Source: Thermoactinomyces mirandus (GTDB lineage: Bacteria; Bacillota; Bacilli; Thermoactinomycetales; Thermoactinomycetaceae). From it: a stretch of DNA of 64,000 nucleotides. Positions 53,364 through 63,219 of this stretch are shown here, in pieces. The stretch spans positions 62,001-126,000 of the forward strand of contig NZ_JACEOL010000025.1 of assembly GCF_013868055.1 (NCBI RefSeq), given 5' to 3'. The stretch's first letter is position 1, and each line of letters begins with the position of its first letter. Both the position numbers and the translations under genes were made by a program. The notes under the pieces are model-generated. The model saw only the letters and a program-made list of their open reading frames with translations. It was not told the origin of the DNA and did not search any database.

Positions 53364-54080
53364 ATGGCTGGTAATTCAAGTATTGAGTGGACAGAAGCCA
53401 CTTGGAATCCTATTACTGGTTGTAATAAGGTATCTGATGGTTGCAAACACTGTTATGCTGAGAGAATGGCTAAGAGACTTCTTGCAATGGGTAACCCTCG
53501 GTATAAAAATGGATTTGATGTAACACTACATCCAGATTTATTAGATGTACCGAAAAAATGGATAAAACCACGAAAGATTTTCGTGAATTCTATGTCAGAT
53601 TTATTTCATGAAAAGGTACCTATTGAATTCATACAACAAGTTTTTAAAACCATGAATGAAACACCTCAACACTCGTATCAAATCCTAACTAAACGACCTG
53701 AAAGAGCGTTAGAACTTTCGAACCATTTACTCTTTACTCACAACATTTGGATGGGAACAAGTGTTGAAAATAGAAAAGTTATTCACAGGATTAATCTTTT
53801 ACAACAAATTCCTGCCCATATAAGATTCTTGTCCTGCGAGCCTCTATTGGGTCCTCTTGAGAACCTTAATTTAGAGGGAATTCATTGGGTTATAGTTGGG
53901 GGGGAGTCTGGACCAGGTGCAAGACCTATGAAAGCAGATTGGGTTCGATCAATACGTGATCAGTGTTGTAAACGGAATGTAGCTTTTTTCTTTAAACAAT
54001 GGGGTGGGGTTCAGAAGCATCGATATGGAAGAGAATTAGACAATAGAACGTATGATGAATATCCGGTTGAGACCTATTAA
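53364..54080 (+). CDS. DUF5131 / phage Gp37-Gp68 family three-Cys-motif protein
   Basis: The N-terminus [32 protein letters not shown] carries Cys20, Cys27 and Cys30, the defining triad, which resembles a radical-SAM cluster site. Further family segments are [51 protein letters not shown] and FFFKQWGG. This is the partner of TcmP. The biochemical role of the pair is not established; it occurs in phages and mobile regions. ATG 53364 follows CCTAGGAGGGATAAT. Confidence 0.9.
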   Translation: MAGNSSIEWTEATWNPITGCNKVSDGCKHCYAERMAKRLLAMGNPRYKNGFDVTLHPDLLDVPKKWIKPRKIFVNSMSDLFHEKVPIEFIQQVFKTMNETPQHSYQILTKRPERALELSNHLLFTHNIWMGTSVENRKVIHRINLLQQIPAHIRFLSCEPLLGPLENLNLEGIHWVIVGGESGPGARPMKADWVRSIRDQCCKRNVAFFFKQWGGVQKHRYGRELDNRTYDEYPVETY

Positions 54081-54099
54081 AAATGTGAGATGTCCAAGT

Positions 54100-54147
54100 T
54101 ATCCCGATAATCAATTGCTTAGGGTAGTTGAAAATCGGGATTTTTGT
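54100..54147 (+). terminator. Terminator after the tcmP-DUF5131 pair
   Basis: ATCCCGAT (54101-54108) and ATCGGGAT (54134-54141) pair perfectly and are followed by TTTTT. Confidence 0.75.
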
Positions 54148-54329
54148 TACTTGGCCTTTTAAAAAAGGAATCAAGAAATTGGTATGACATCACTATTCAT
54201 AATTTGGTTACACTATACCTTAGTCCCAAGTAAATGGTTCTATCTAAAAAACAGATCGTCTAGAACTGAATCTTAGATAGAAAAGCCGACTTAAATTTAT
54301 TGGAAGGAAATAAAGATCAGCTGATATTA

Positions 54330-54368
54330 CAGCCGATTTCTGAGAGTAAAGAATTTCGGCTTTTTTTG
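54330..54368 (+). terminator. Second terminator-like hairpin
   Basis: AGCCGATTTC / GAATTTCGGC stem followed by TTTTTTT. The 54148-54513 interval around it holds no gene. Confidence 0.7.
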
Positions 54369-54528
54369 TGTTGAAATTTGCTTAGTGTATGATTTCTACA
54401 TTTTCTGCCAGTACTTACTATATAATTTTTGTTCATAATTTGTTCAAATAATTGTCACAAATATGTTAAAATTTGTTCTCATTATTTCTATATAATGGAA
54501 GAAACGCAAACAGTTGGAGCTGATTGGC

Positions 54529-54867
54529 ATGGAAGAAATGAAATCATTACTGCACGCGGTGATGGAGCGGCTTGATGTGCAGTCTGCCAATATAGAACAG
54601 ATCAGGACTGATGTTTCCAAAATGCAGACCCGGCTGGAACAGATGGAGAAGAAAATGGAACAGATCGAATCCCATGTGGGCGGAATGAACCAGGTTGTTG
54701 GCACGATGCAGGAAGAATGGGTTTTTTTTCAGCGCTTCAAGGACAGGCTGGATCAGGCACTGGTGCAGGAGGAGGACTGGCAGGCCCAAATTACACAGGC
54801 TTTGGCTTTGTGTTCCCAGGAAAAGAAGGATGCCTTGAAAAAGTTCATTGACAAACACGTTGGGTAA
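54529..54867 (+). CDS. Coiled-coil hypothetical protein (112 aa)
   Basis: The product is almost entirely helical with a long heptad region ([34 protein letters not shown]). ATG 54529 is 11 nt after GGAG; a GTG/TTG a few codons upstream is possible. A TATAAT box lies at 54491. No family is recognised. Confidence 0.6.
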   Translation: MEEMKSLLHAVMERLDVQSANIEQIRTDVSKMQTRLEQMEKKMEQIESHVGGMNQVVGTMQEEWVFFQRFKDRLDQALVQEEDWQAQITQALALCSQEKKDALKKFIDKHVG

Positions 54868-54899
54868 CCCAGACAAAGGTTTGGGTTTTTTATTTTTGT
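54866..54899 (+). terminator. Terminator of the coiled-coil gene
   Basis: AACCCA ... TGGGTT stem followed by TTTTATTTTT. Confidence 0.8.
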
Positions 54900-54973
54900 A
54901 CAATGATGTCGGAAAATTGAATCGGTGTTATAATGGAATAGATTATATGTTCCTGGACGGAAGGAGGAAAAAT

Positions 54974-55339
54974 ATGAGCATCAACGGGGTGGAATGGCTG
55001 CTTATTTTTGTAGTGGCCCTGATCCTGTTCGGTCCCAAAAAACTGCCCGAACTGGGGAAAGCAGTCGGAAAATCGCTTCGGGAATTTAAAAAGGCAACAA
55101 ACGGTTTGCTGAATGATAACGAAAAAGAGGCAGAACCCAAAGAGAGCAAGACCGGTCAGGAGGAAGTAAAGAAAACAAGTCAGACTGAAAACAAACCAAA
55201 AGAGACAGAAGACAAAGAAAATAAAACCGTTCAGGTGGAAATGAAGAAAACCGGTCAGACTGATCATGAACCGTCAAAAGAGACCGAAACCAAGGAAAAC
55301 AAAGCTGTTCAGGAGCAAGTAAAAGAGCCCAGCCTGTAG
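54974..55339 (+). CDS. tatA: Sec-independent translocase protein TatA
   Basis: An N-terminal membrane helix ([34 protein letters not shown]) with the [10 protein letters not shown] hinge defines TatA/E. TatA forms the pore of the twin-arginine export system. The 121-residue protein has a long charged tail with an internal near-repeat ([19 protein letters not shown] / [20 protein letters not shown]). No tatC is nearby. ATG 54974 follows AAGGAGGAAAAAT. Confidence 0.93.
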   Translation: MSINGVEWLLIFVVALILFGPKKLPELGKAVGKSLREFKKATNGLLNDNEKEAEPKESKTGQEEVKKTSQTENKPKETEDKENKTVQVEMKKTGQTDHEPSKETETKENKAVQEQVKEPSL

Positions 55340-55364
55340 GATGTCAGGGTTGGGCTCTTTCTGT
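55324..55364. terminator. Bidirectional terminator between tatA and ybdD
   Basis: AGAGCCCAGCC / GGTTGGGCTCT stem with TTTCTG on plus and CTCTTTTAC on minus. Confidence 0.8.
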
Positions 55365-55372
55365 TGTCTGGA

Positions 55373-55576
55373 TCAGCAACAGCGGCGGATATCTCCGCTT
55401 CCGTATCTTTCATCAATTGACCGGCGGTGAAATTCCGCTTCGCTCAGCGGAACTTCGCCGGGATGGTGTGTGCGGAAGTGTTCCAGATACCGTTCGTAAT
55501 TGGGAACTCCTGCGATCTCATTCAGAAAGCCGGTGAACGCTTTTCCAGCCTGGCAAATCTTTTTTAACACCTTCAT
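55373..55576 (-). CDS. YbdD/YjiX family protein (DUF466), 67 aa
   Basis: This small protein (GVPNYERYLEHFRTHHPGEVPLSEAEFHRRSIDERYG) is the usual companion of CstA-type transporters and is thought to support transport. It starts 6 nt after the cstA stop, behind GGGTGAGGTTTC. Confidence 0.9.
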   Translation of the reverse strand: MKVLKKICQAGKAFTGFLNEIAGVPNYERYLEHFRTHHPGEVPLSEAEFHRRSIDERYGSGDIRRCC

Positions 55577-55582
55577 GAAACC

Positions 55583-57658
55583 TCACCCTTCAATCGTGTT
55601 TGGTTTCCGCGGGACAAAGGGAGACTCCCTGAGCGGCAATTGTTCCTGCTTTACCAAAACCCTGTACCAGACCCGGGCAGCATCGGCAATGATAATCACA
55701 ACAAAGATGGCAAATAAAGCTGTCAAGACGGCATCAATCTGGTTGTTGAAAACAATCCGTTGCATTTCTTCGATGGATTTGGCCGGTCCCATCAGTTGCC
55801 CTGCCTCAATGGCCTGTGAGTACTGTTCCGCTGCTTTTAAAAAGCCGATTGATGGATCACTGTGGAACAGCTTTTGCCAACTGGCCGTCATGGTGACAAT
55901 GGTCAGCCAGGTCAGGGGAAGCAGGGTGATCCAGGAATAAACCCATTTGCCCATTTTGACCAGAATCGTTGTCCCGACAACAAGCGCAACGACAGCCAGC
56001 ATTTGGTTGGCGATTCCAAACAGCGGCCACAAGGTGTTAATGCCGCCCAGTGGATCAACTACTCCCTGATACAGGAAATATCCCCATCCGGCAACCATGA
56101 GCCCGCTGGCAAGCATATTGGCGGGATAGTACTTTGTATCTCCCAGTTTGGGGATGGCCCTGCCCATCAGATCCTGAAGAATAAAGCGGCCTACCCGTGT
56201 ACCGGCATCAATCGTTGTGAGAATAAAGACCGCTTCAAACAAAATGGCAAAATGATACCAGAAAGCCATCATGGCCTCGCCGCCAAGCAGGTTGGAAAAA
56301 ATGGTTGCCATGCCGACAGCCAGGGTCGGGGCTCCGCCTGTCCGGGACAGGATTGTGTTTTCGCCGATGGCGTTGGCCAACTGTGTCAAATCCTGCGGTG
56401 TTACCGTAAAGCCCATTTCCGTAACCGCCCTGGCTGCTGCAACCACATCCGTTCCGATGACCGCAGCCGGGCTGTTCATGGCAAAATAAACTCCCGGAGT
56501 TAAGATACATGCGGCAATCAATGCCATAATGGCCACAAATGATTCGGTCAGCATGCCGCCGTATCCGATCATGGTGGCATGGGATTCGCGGGCAATCATC
56601 TTTGGCGTGGTACCGGATGAAACAAGGGCATGGAACCCGGAGATGGCTCCGCAGGCAATGGTAATAAATACAAACGGGAACAGATCCCCGGAGAAAACAG
56701 GTCCCGTTCCGTCAACAAATTGGGTCAGGGCCGGCATTTTCAAATCCGGCAGGACCAGGATAATTCCCAGGGCCAGCGCCAGGATGGTCCCCACCTTTAA
56801 AAATGTACTCAGGTAGTCGCGGGGGGCCAAAAGCAGCCACACCGGCAAAACGGAAGCGACAAAACCGTAAATGATCATCATCCAGGCCAGGGCTGGCCCA
56901 TCAAAGGTAAAGCAGGCGGCCCAGGTGGGATGGGTTGACACAATTTGCCCGCCATAAAGGGACAACAGCAGCAGGGCAAAGCCGATGAGGGAAGCTTCCA
57001 GAATTTTCCCCGGCCGTATATACCGCATGTAAATTCCCATGAAAATGGCGATAGGAATGGTCATGGCAATCGTAAACATGCCCCAGGGGCTGTTAGAGAG
57101 CGCCTTTACGACAACCAGCCCCAGGACGGCAAGCAGGATGATCATGATGCCGAGGATCGCAATGGCTGCTGTAAATCCGCCAACCGGCCCGATTTCCTCC
57201 CGGGCGATATCGCCTAATGATTTTCCGTTCCGGCGCATGGAACCGAATAAAATGATAAAGTCCTGTACCGCCCCGCCGAGAACAACCCCGACAATAATCC
57301 AGATGGTCCCCGGCAAGTAACCCATTTGTGCGGCCAGAATCGGGCCTACCAGCGGGCCGGCTCCGGCAATGGCCGCAAAATGGTGCCCGAACAGGACCCA
57401 TTTGTTGGTGGGAACAAAATCTTTTCCGTCGTTATGGATTTCTGCCGGAGTTTTCCGGTTGTCATCCAATTCAAAAACTTTTCGTGCCATAAAACGGCTG
57501 TAAAAACGGTAACCGACGGCGTAGGTGCAGACAGCGGCAACAAGCAGCCAAAAAGCGTTGACCGATTCGCCGCGGTTTAACGCCAGGATGGCAAAGCCGG
57601 CGGTGCCCGTTGCCGATACTGCTCCCCAGATGAGAATCGATAACAGTTTTTTTGTCAA
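55583..57658 (-). CDS. cstA: CstA-family carbon starvation transporter
   Basis: The 691-residue membrane protein has about 16-18 hydrophobic spans. Signatures are FVPTNKWVLFGHHFAAIAGAGPLVGPILAAQMGYLPG, GAVQDFIILFGSMRRNGKSLGDIA and SSGTTPKMIARESHATMIGYGGMLTESFVA. Family members import pyruvate or peptides when carbon is scarce. The start is TTG 57658, behind GGAGGAGTTCTGAA. It forms an operon with the ybdD-like gene. Confidence 0.93.
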   Translation of the reverse strand: MTKKLLSILIWGAVSATGTAGFAILALNRGESVNAFWLLVAAVCTYAVGYRFYSRFMARKVFELDDNRKTPAEIHNDGKDFVPTNKWVLFGHHFAAIAGAGPLVGPILAAQMGYLPGTIWIIVGVVLGGAVQDFIILFGSMRRNGKSLGDIAREEIGPVGGFTAAIAILGIMIILLAVLGLVVVKALSNSPWGMFTIAMTIPIAIFMGIYMRYIRPGKILEASLIGFALLLLSLYGGQIVSTHPTWAACFTFDGPALAWMMIIYGFVASVLPVWLLLAPRDYLSTFLKVGTILALALGIILVLPDLKMPALTQFVDGTGPVFSGDLFPFVFITIACGAISGFHALVSSGTTPKMIARESHATMIGYGGMLTESFVAIMALIAACILTPGVYFAMNSPAAVIGTDVVAAARAVTEMGFTVTPQDLTQLANAIGENTILSRTGGAPTLAVGMATIFSNLLGGEAMMAFWYHFAILFEAVFILTTIDAGTRVGRFILQDLMGRAIPKLGDTKYYPANMLASGLMVAGWGYFLYQGVVDPLGGINTLWPLFGIANQMLAVVALVVGTTILVKMGKWVYSWITLLPLTWLTIVTMTASWQKLFHSDPSIGFLKAAEQYSQAIEAGQLMGPAKSIEEMQRIVFNNQIDAVLTALFAIFVVIIIADAARVWYRVLVKQEQLPLRESPFVPRKPNTIEG

Positions 57659-58222
57659 TTCAGAACTCCTCCAATGTCAAAAGATTGGAACAAATGGAAT
57701 TGCCGATGAAGATCAATTCTATTAATATGTTTTTTTATGAATCGAAAATATGCGGTAATTATAACCATTATACTGAATATTTTTTTTATTTCAATAAAGA
57801 CATCTGATTAAGACCATGAAAATCTTTGTTTTTGGGGGAGGTTGAACTTGAAATAGCGGAGTCTTTTTATAAACTATCTGTATAGTTTAAAAGGCAGCCC
57901 TGGTGGGGTAAAGAATAATTACCGAAAGATTATTTTATATATGGAGAAGTCTTTTTCGGAATAAAATCCAATTGTCGGGACTAGTGAAATTGGATCATCA
58001 TGTTAAAAGGTTCACAAAATCTCACCTTCTTATGCCTTTTATTGTTTGCTATGTGAAGCTGGCACAGCTGGATTGTACGTATCTTACGATATTTTATATA
58101 TTCCTTAAGGTTTGCTCTTATAGTTCAGCGGTATGAAACAGCGTTGCTTTCTCTGTTCCAACATCGAATTGTAAAGCCATCGACATAAATCAAGGGTTTG
58201 TTCAATGGTTTCCACTTGATCT
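57659..58222. other. Upstream region of cstA
   Basis: AT-rich, no gene. An inverted pair ATCCAATT / AATTGGAT (about 57967-57996) could form a short hairpin. The cstA promoter must lie near 57700-57790 on the minus strand but was not defined. Confidence 0.35.
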
Positions 58223-58443
58223 TTGGTTGGATGGAGGAACTGTTTCTCTCACGCAGACAACCAAACTCCATTTCAGCAATTGAATGAATGGTTTCGCAGA
58301 AGGATTGGAATACGTCTTTGGAAGCAATGGAAGAAACTAAAAAACAAAGTAAAAAGGCTTATTACCTTAGGAATTCCTAAGGAAAAAGCCTGTGAACGGG
58401 GTAACACACATAAAAATATTGGCAAATCGCACGAATCAAGCCG
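58223..58443 (+). pseudogene. Remnant of a group II intron reverse transcriptase/maturase C-terminus
   Basis: The frame shows GWRNCFSHADNQTPFQQLNEWFRRRIGIRLWKQWKK ... LGIPKEKACERGNTH, the maturase (domain X) and D region of intron-encoded proteins. It then shifts frame to KKYWQIARIKPAW and stops. The reverse-transcriptase part and the intron RNA ends are not recognisable, so the element is dead. Confidence 0.72.
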
Positions 58444-58774
58444 GCATGGTGATCCGAGGCCACCAGATCCATCCCATAAAGCCTGCGACTTTATAACCAG
58501 TGGAAAAACCTCACGTCAGCTGGTTTCTGACTCACTGTCTCCTGACATTAAACCAATAACTTTCCGGTAGCCCTGACGTTCCTCCGTTCGCCCGTATGGC
58601 TGCGCAGATATGTGTTCAGGTTTCCTGTACTTTCAGGATCTGATTCAAAACGGATTCCAGCAATTTAGCCACTTGTGTCGACCATTTTACAAAATTTACG
58701 GACTTGACTTCTGATGCCCATCCTTTTCTTATCAGTAGATTTTTTCAATTATGCTTGGTATGTGTTGTTCCCGT
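58444..58774. other. Intergenic region, nothing recognised
   Basis: No gene or clear RNA element. It might contain decayed intron sequence. Confidence 0.3.
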
Positions 58775-59614
58775 TTACTCGCCGCGAATCACACGAAAAC
58801 CTTGATCGGGACCAATGCCACTCGCCTCGAACTTTCCCCGAAAAGATATCTCGTTGTTGCTGATGTCGCCGATCCAACCGCCGCCCTTCACAATCCGGAA
58901 AGAACCGCTGTTACTATCCAGGTCTCCGTACCAGTTCCAGCACCATTCCCTGACATTCCCTGACATATCGTAAAGTCCTAACTCGTTGGGTTTCTTGACA
59001 CCGACAGGTTTTGTTTTATTCCTGTTGTTTTCTATAATTGACCAGTTCCAGTTTCCTGTTAAGTATTTATCTCCGGCGTTTCTCCAATACCATGCTACTT
59101 CATCTGCATTATTGCTTCCGCTGTATGTGTAACTCTTGCTCATCTGACCTCCACTCGCAGCATATTCCCACTCTGCTTCTGTCGGCAATCGGTAACCGTT
59201 CGCTCCCGCATTGATCGTTACTGTCCATTTTATATTATCGTATTCACTTTTATTATTCGGGTCTATTTTATTCTTGTCTATCTTGTAATACGGTTGCAAG
59301 CCTTCTTTAATACTCCTTTTATTACAGTACTCAACAGCGTCGTACCAGCTTACCATTTCTACCGGCAAATTGTCGCCTTTGAATTGTGAGGGATTCTTTC
59401 CCATTACCTCAATCCACTCTTTCTGAGTTACCTCGTATTTACTGATATAAAAATCCGATATTGTTACACTTTTCCCATAGTAGTTGGACTTTGTGTTCGT
59501 AAAAGTCCCGCCTTTGACTAATACAAAGCTCTCATTCTTTTCCGCCTTTTCTTGCGAACAGGCGCTGACAACAATCAGCATTGCCATTATAAGGAAAACG
59601 GATAGCTTTCTCAT
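58775..59614 (-). CDS. Lipoprotein with FGE-sulfatase (SUMF1) domain
   Basis: A signal sequence with lipobox (MRKLSVFLIMAMLIVVSAC, Cys19) anchors the protein to the outer face of the membrane. Residues ~30-279 form a formylglycine-generating-enzyme-type domain: FYISKYEVTQKEW, NLPVEMVSWYDAVEYCN, YRLPTEAEWEYAA, ELGLYDMSGNVREWCWNWYG and a final GPDQGFRVIR. The paired active-site Cys of true FGEs is not evident, so it is probably a non-catalytic or carbohydrate-associated member. ATG 59614 follows AAAGGGGATATATCC; an upstream in-frame start was rejected. Confidence 0.85.
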   Translation of the reverse strand: MRKLSVFLIMAMLIVVSACSQEKAEKNESFVLVKGGTFTNTKSNYYGKSVTISDFYISKYEVTQKEWIEVMGKNPSQFKGDNLPVEMVSWYDAVEYCNKRSIKEGLQPYYKIDKNKIDPNNKSEYDNIKWTVTINAGANGYRLPTEAEWEYAASGGQMSKSYTYSGSNNADEVAWYWRNAGDKYLTGNWNWSIIENNRNKTKPVGVKKPNELGLYDMSGNVREWCWNWYGDLDSNSGSFRIVKGGGWIGDISNNEISFRGKFEASGIGPDQGFRVIRGE

Positions 59615-59659
59615 GGATATATCCCCTTTAAACTGATAGGAAGAGTTACAGGCCATCAC

Positions 59660-59935
59660 TGCTCATTGGTCTCTTGGAGCGAAAACCATCACTACTTGGA
59701 CGGGGAAGTCAGAATTTGAGCAATTGCCTGTTGAATGAAGCGATCAGGCACAGCAGGAATACCTGATAACCAGATTCCATCTCGTGGTGGCTCCCTTGAA
59801 GCTAATAGTACAGATCATGCCCATGCCGGGCGCACATACCTAAGGCCGCCGGCTGTAAGACCGGCAGGCCTCAGCAATATCAATGGCAAAAGGAGTTTTC
59901 CAATTTTCTGGAAATTTTACCTGTCAGTTGCCTTG
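59660..59935. other. Intergenic region between lipoprotein and xylanase genes
   Basis: Contains a GC-rich hairpin (AGGCCGCCGGC ... ACCGGCAGGCCT, about 59841-59873) but no gene that can be supported. A decayed mobile-element end is possible. Confidence 0.3.
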
Positions 59936-60568
59936 CTACCATACCGTTACGTTAGATCTCCCACTACTTTGATATCCCTCTGTTGCCAACACCTGGTAAG
60001 CCCAACTGCTCCCCAGATTCATTCCTTTACTCTTCCATGCGTTAACGTGGTTGCTGAAAGTGATAGTGGCGTTGTTTCCGGTCGGCCTCTTCGACTGTCG
60101 AACACTCCAGAACTGTTGGAAGGTTTGTGTGCCGTCAATGGAAGGTGCGTTGTATCGCATCGTCGTATAGATGTCATATGTGCCCCCATCACTGGTCACG
60201 GTACCTTTATATGTTCCTGTAGGCCTGTAAGTGCCCCAGCTATCAACGACGTAATATTCTATGAGTGAGTTTCTCGTCCACCCATAGAGAGTCAAATACG
60301 CATTGCCAGACGGTTCCCAGATGCCGGCATTGTAGTTTATTGTCCTGGATGGTGATCCGGTAGCCCAGCCTTTACCGACAACAAAATTCCCGCAATTTGT
60401 CCATGTAACACTGTAATTGCCGCCTGGTCCATTGACAGCATTTACTGTCCCGCCGCCATCAGTCCAATTTTGCCAATAGGTGTTCGCACTTGCGGTTTCT
60501 GCAAACAGGCCCAAACTCATCACGGCTGCAACAAACACCATCAGGATTTTCTTGTTGAACCTGAACAT
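59936..60568 (-). CDS. xynA: Secreted endo-1,4-beta-xylanase, GH11
   Basis: The 210-residue precursor has a signal peptide (~1-28, cleavage after TASA) and a complete GH11 jelly-roll. The nucleophile Glu104 lies in [12 protein letters not shown] and the acid/base Glu197 in ATEGYQSSG. The sequence is very close to Bacillus subtilis XynA. It cleaves xylan outside the cell. ATG 60568 follows TTCAGGAGGCAAATT. It stands alone; an exact 16-nt tandem duplication lies in its leader. Confidence 0.97.
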   Translation of the reverse strand: MFRFNKKILMVFVAAVMSLGLFAETASANTYWQNWTDGGGTVNAVNGPGGNYSVTWTNCGNFVVGKGWATGSPSRTINYNAGIWEPSGNAYLTLYGWTRNSLIEYYVVDSWGTYRPTGTYKGTVTSDGGTYDIYTTMRYNAPSIDGTQTFQQFWSVRQSKRPTGNNATITFSNHVNAWKSKGMNLGSSWAYQVLATEGYQSSGRSNVTVW

Positions 60569-60591
60569 AATTTGCCTCCTGAATTAAATTT

Positions 60592-60623
60592 ATTTGTCGT
60601 TACCTTGATTTGTCGTTACCTTG
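60592..60623 (-). repeat. Exact 16-nt tandem repeat upstream of xynA
   Basis: ATTTGTCGTTACCTTG occurs twice head-to-tail (60592-60607 and 60608-60623), 24 nt upstream of the xynA start. It could be an operator or an accidental slip. Confidence 0.7.
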
Positions 60624-61385
60624 CCTGCACACTATATTTCGGTTGTTTCTCCTTGCAGTGCATAACTTATCCTGTGTCATATTCTGTGAACATCGGACTG
60701 TCATCTCCTTCCCGGGCTAAATGTGAGCGGATACATTTGCATCTGGAAGGCATCAACGAATTTTTACATTGTCTATCAATAGTATATCACTTCGGAAGAA
60801 AGTTTGTCTATTGGTTAAACAAAGATTATTGAAAAAAGTTTGATCCACAGAAAAAACAGACAAATTTGCCTCTGTTTTTCCAATTTGCTTTCTAATAGGG
60901 AGAAACTGCCGGTAAACCGGGATTATTATTAACTTCAAGATGTTTGAAAAAACTCTCAAAGAGCCGCCGGAAACTGTTTGAAACTACCTTTGACGACAAT
61001 CCTGATAATCGAAGCATACTCGATAATAACGATATTATATAAACGAAGTTTGTATATTGAGCAAACAAAGATTGCTGCAAAACTCCGCTCTGCAGAAAAA
61101 GAAACTCACGAAAAGCTGCTGGCAACTGTTAAAATAACCTTTGACAGGTATTCCCGATTTACCCTGCTGACGAAAAACGATGACGATATTAGCGGCAGAT
61201 TCCCATAACGTGATCACTCGCAAACGCTCCTCCACTCAATCTGAATCCCCGGGGGGTTACCCCCGTAGTGGCTCCATAATGCAAAAAATCTCCCTATTTG
61301 GGGGTAGTACCAGCTTTCCCGCAATCGTTTACGCATCGGGAGTGGTCAAACGAAGAATTCCTAATGAAATTTAACGGTTTTATGC
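60624..61385. other. Intergenic region with two diverged copies of a short element
   Basis: Near 60797-60831 and 61043-61075 related words occur (GAAAGTTTGTCTATTGG...AAACAAAGATTATTG versus GAAGTTTGTATATTGAG...AAACAAAGATTGCTG). No coding sequence is credible; small plus-strand frames lack ribosome binding sites. Confidence 0.35.
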
Positions 61386-61391
61386 TATACT
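61383..61391 (+). promoter_or_regulatory. Extended -10 element of gatCAB
   Basis: TGCTATACT is a TGN-extended -10 box 63 nt upstream of gatC. No good -35 is present, as expected for such promoters. Confidence 0.45.
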
Positions 61392-61453
61392 GTGAGAAGT
61401 TAAAGGGCAAAAATGATACAGATGGCAATGTTTATTCAGTGGAGGTGAAAAAA

Positions 61454-61741
61454 TTGGCCATTTCCAAAGCAGAAGTTTATAAAGTAGCTGCACTCGCACG
61501 TTTGAAATTGAGCGAACAAGAGGCTGACCAGTTTACCAGCCAGCTTAATGATATTTTGGAGTTTGCCAATAAACTGAACGAATTGGATACTGAAAACGTA
61601 CAACCGACCAGCCATGTTTTGCCGATCCACAACGTGTTCCGGGAGGATGAAGTCCGCTCCTCGACCGACCGGGATAAAGCGTTGAAAAACGCTCCCGAAC
61701 AACAGGATCACATGTTTTATGTACCAGCAGTTTTTGAGTGA
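61454..61741 (+). CDS. gatC: Asp-tRNA(Asn)/Glu-tRNA(Gln) amidotransferase subunit C
   Basis: This small stabilising subunit (95 aa) of the GatCAB complex has [44 protein letters not shown]. The start is TTG 61454, 7 nt after GGAGGTG; longer upstream frames lack support. It is the first gene of gatCAB. Confidence 0.95.
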   Translation: MAISKAEVYKVAALARLKLSEQEADQFTSQLNDILEFANKLNELDTENVQPTSHVLPIHNVFREDEVRSSTDRDKALKNAPEQQDHMFYVPAVFE

Positions 61742-61752
61742 GGAGGAGAAAA

Positions 61753-63219
61753 ATGTCGCTGTTCAATGACTCATTGAAGGGGTTACATAAACGGTTAGCC
61801 AAACGGGAAATTACAGCCAGCGATTTGGTGAATGAATCCTTGCGCCGGATTGTGGAGGTTGACAGTCACATCAAGGCCTTTATCAAAGTGGATGAAGAAG
61901 GGGCCAGACAGCGCGCCAGGGAATTGGACGAGAAGTTGGCAAGCGGGGCGGAAAGAGGATTTCTGGCCGCATTGCCGGCAGGAATCAAGGACAATATTTG
62001 TATTGAAGGGATGACGACGACATGCGGCAGCCAGCTGCTGTCCAATTATGAGCCGATCTACAGTGCCACGGTTATGCACAAACTGGCGCAGGCAGAAGCG
62101 ATTACGATGGGCAAGCTGAATATGGACGAATTTGCAATGGGATCATCTACAGAAAATTCCTCTTACCATCCGACCCGTAATCCATGGAATCCGGAAAAGG
62201 TTCCCGGAGGTTCCAGCGGAGGGTCGGCCGCTTCTGTGGCTGCTCGGGAAGTCTACTTCTCGCTTGGTTCCGATACGGGAGGATCGATTCGCCAGCCGGC
62301 AGCCTTTTGCGGAGTAGTTGGACTGAAACCGACTTATGGCCGCGTTTCCCGCTATGGCCTGGTTGCGTTTGCTTCCTCGCTGGACCAGATCGGGCCCCTG
62401 ACCAAAAATGTGGAAGATACGGCTTATGTCTTGCAGGTGATTTCCGGCCACGATGCCTGTGACTCCACTTCTGCCAATGTAGAGGTGCCTGACTATTTGT
62501 CCGCTTTAACCGGAGAAATCAAAGGGATGAGGATTGCAGTAGCCAAAGAGATGATGGGTGAAGGCATCGATCCGTCCGTGCGCGAACGCGTACAAGAAGC
62601 GATTGTGAAACTGGAACAAATGGGTGCTTATGTGGAAGAAGTCTCCCTTCCGCACACGGAATATGCCGTGCCTGCTTATTATTTGATTGCACCTGCTGAA
62701 GCTTCATCAAATCTGGCCCGCTATGACGGCGTTCGGTATGGAGTTCGCAAAGAAGGCAAAAATCTGGTTGACATGTACCTGGAAACGCGCAGCCAGGGAT
62801 TCGGCCCGGAAGTGAAACGGCGGATTATGCTCGGGACTTATGCGCTCAGTTCTGGTTATTATGATGCGTATTATCTGAAAGCACAAAAAGTGAGAACCCT
62901 GATTCGCCAGGATTTTGACAAGGTGTTTGAACAGTTTGATGTCATTGTGGGACCGACGACACCGACCACAGCGTTTGGAATCGGTGAAATCGTAAATGAT
63001 CCGTTGACGATGTACATGAACGATATTTTGACCATTCCCGTAAACCTGGCCGGTTTGCCGGCGATCAGCATCCCGTGCGGACTTGCGGAGGGAATGCCTG
63101 TTGGCCTGCAAATTATTGGCAAGCCTTTTGACGAGTCAACGGTATTGCGTGTTGCCCATGCCTATGAGCAAGAAACCGGGCCGATGCCGGCTCCGATGGT
63201 GGGAGGGAAAACAGAATGA
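61753..63219 (+). CDS. gatA: Asp-tRNA(Asn)/Glu-tRNA(Gln) amidotransferase subunit A
   Basis: This 488-residue amidase-signature protein releases ammonia from glutamine. The catalytic Lys-Ser-Ser set is visible in [23 protein letters not shown] and [17 protein letters not shown] 61753 follows GAGGAGGAGAAAA, 11 nt after gatC. Its stop overlaps the gatB start (ATGA). Confidence 0.97.
   Translation: MSLFNDSLKGLHKRLAKREITASDLVNESLRRIVEVDSHIKAFIKVDEEGARQRARELDEKLASGAERGFLAALPAGIKDNICIEGMTTTCGSQLLSNYEPIYSATVMHKLAQAEAITMGKLNMDEFAMGSSTENSSYHPTRNPWNPEKVPGGSSGGSAASVAAREVYFSLGSDTGGSIRQPAAFCGVVGLKPTYGRVSRYGLVAFASSLDQIGPLTKNVEDTAYVLQVISGHDACDSTSANVEVPDYLSALTGEIKGMRIAVAKEMMGEGIDPSVRERVQEAIVKLEQMGAYVEEVSLPHTEYAVPAYYLIAPAEASSNLARYDGVRYGVRKEGKNLVDMYLETRSQGFGPEVKRRIMLGTYALSSGYYDAYYLKAQKVRTLIRQDFDKVFEQFDVIVGPTTPTTAFGIGEIVNDPLTMYMNDILTIPVNLAGLPAISIPCGLAEGMPVGLQIIGKPFDESTVLRVAHAYEQETGPMPAPMVGGKTE

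Noticed and set aside
59735-60268. 177-codon plus-strand frame overlapping xynA
   Set aside because: Most of it is antisense to the xylanase; the part before it has no start signal.
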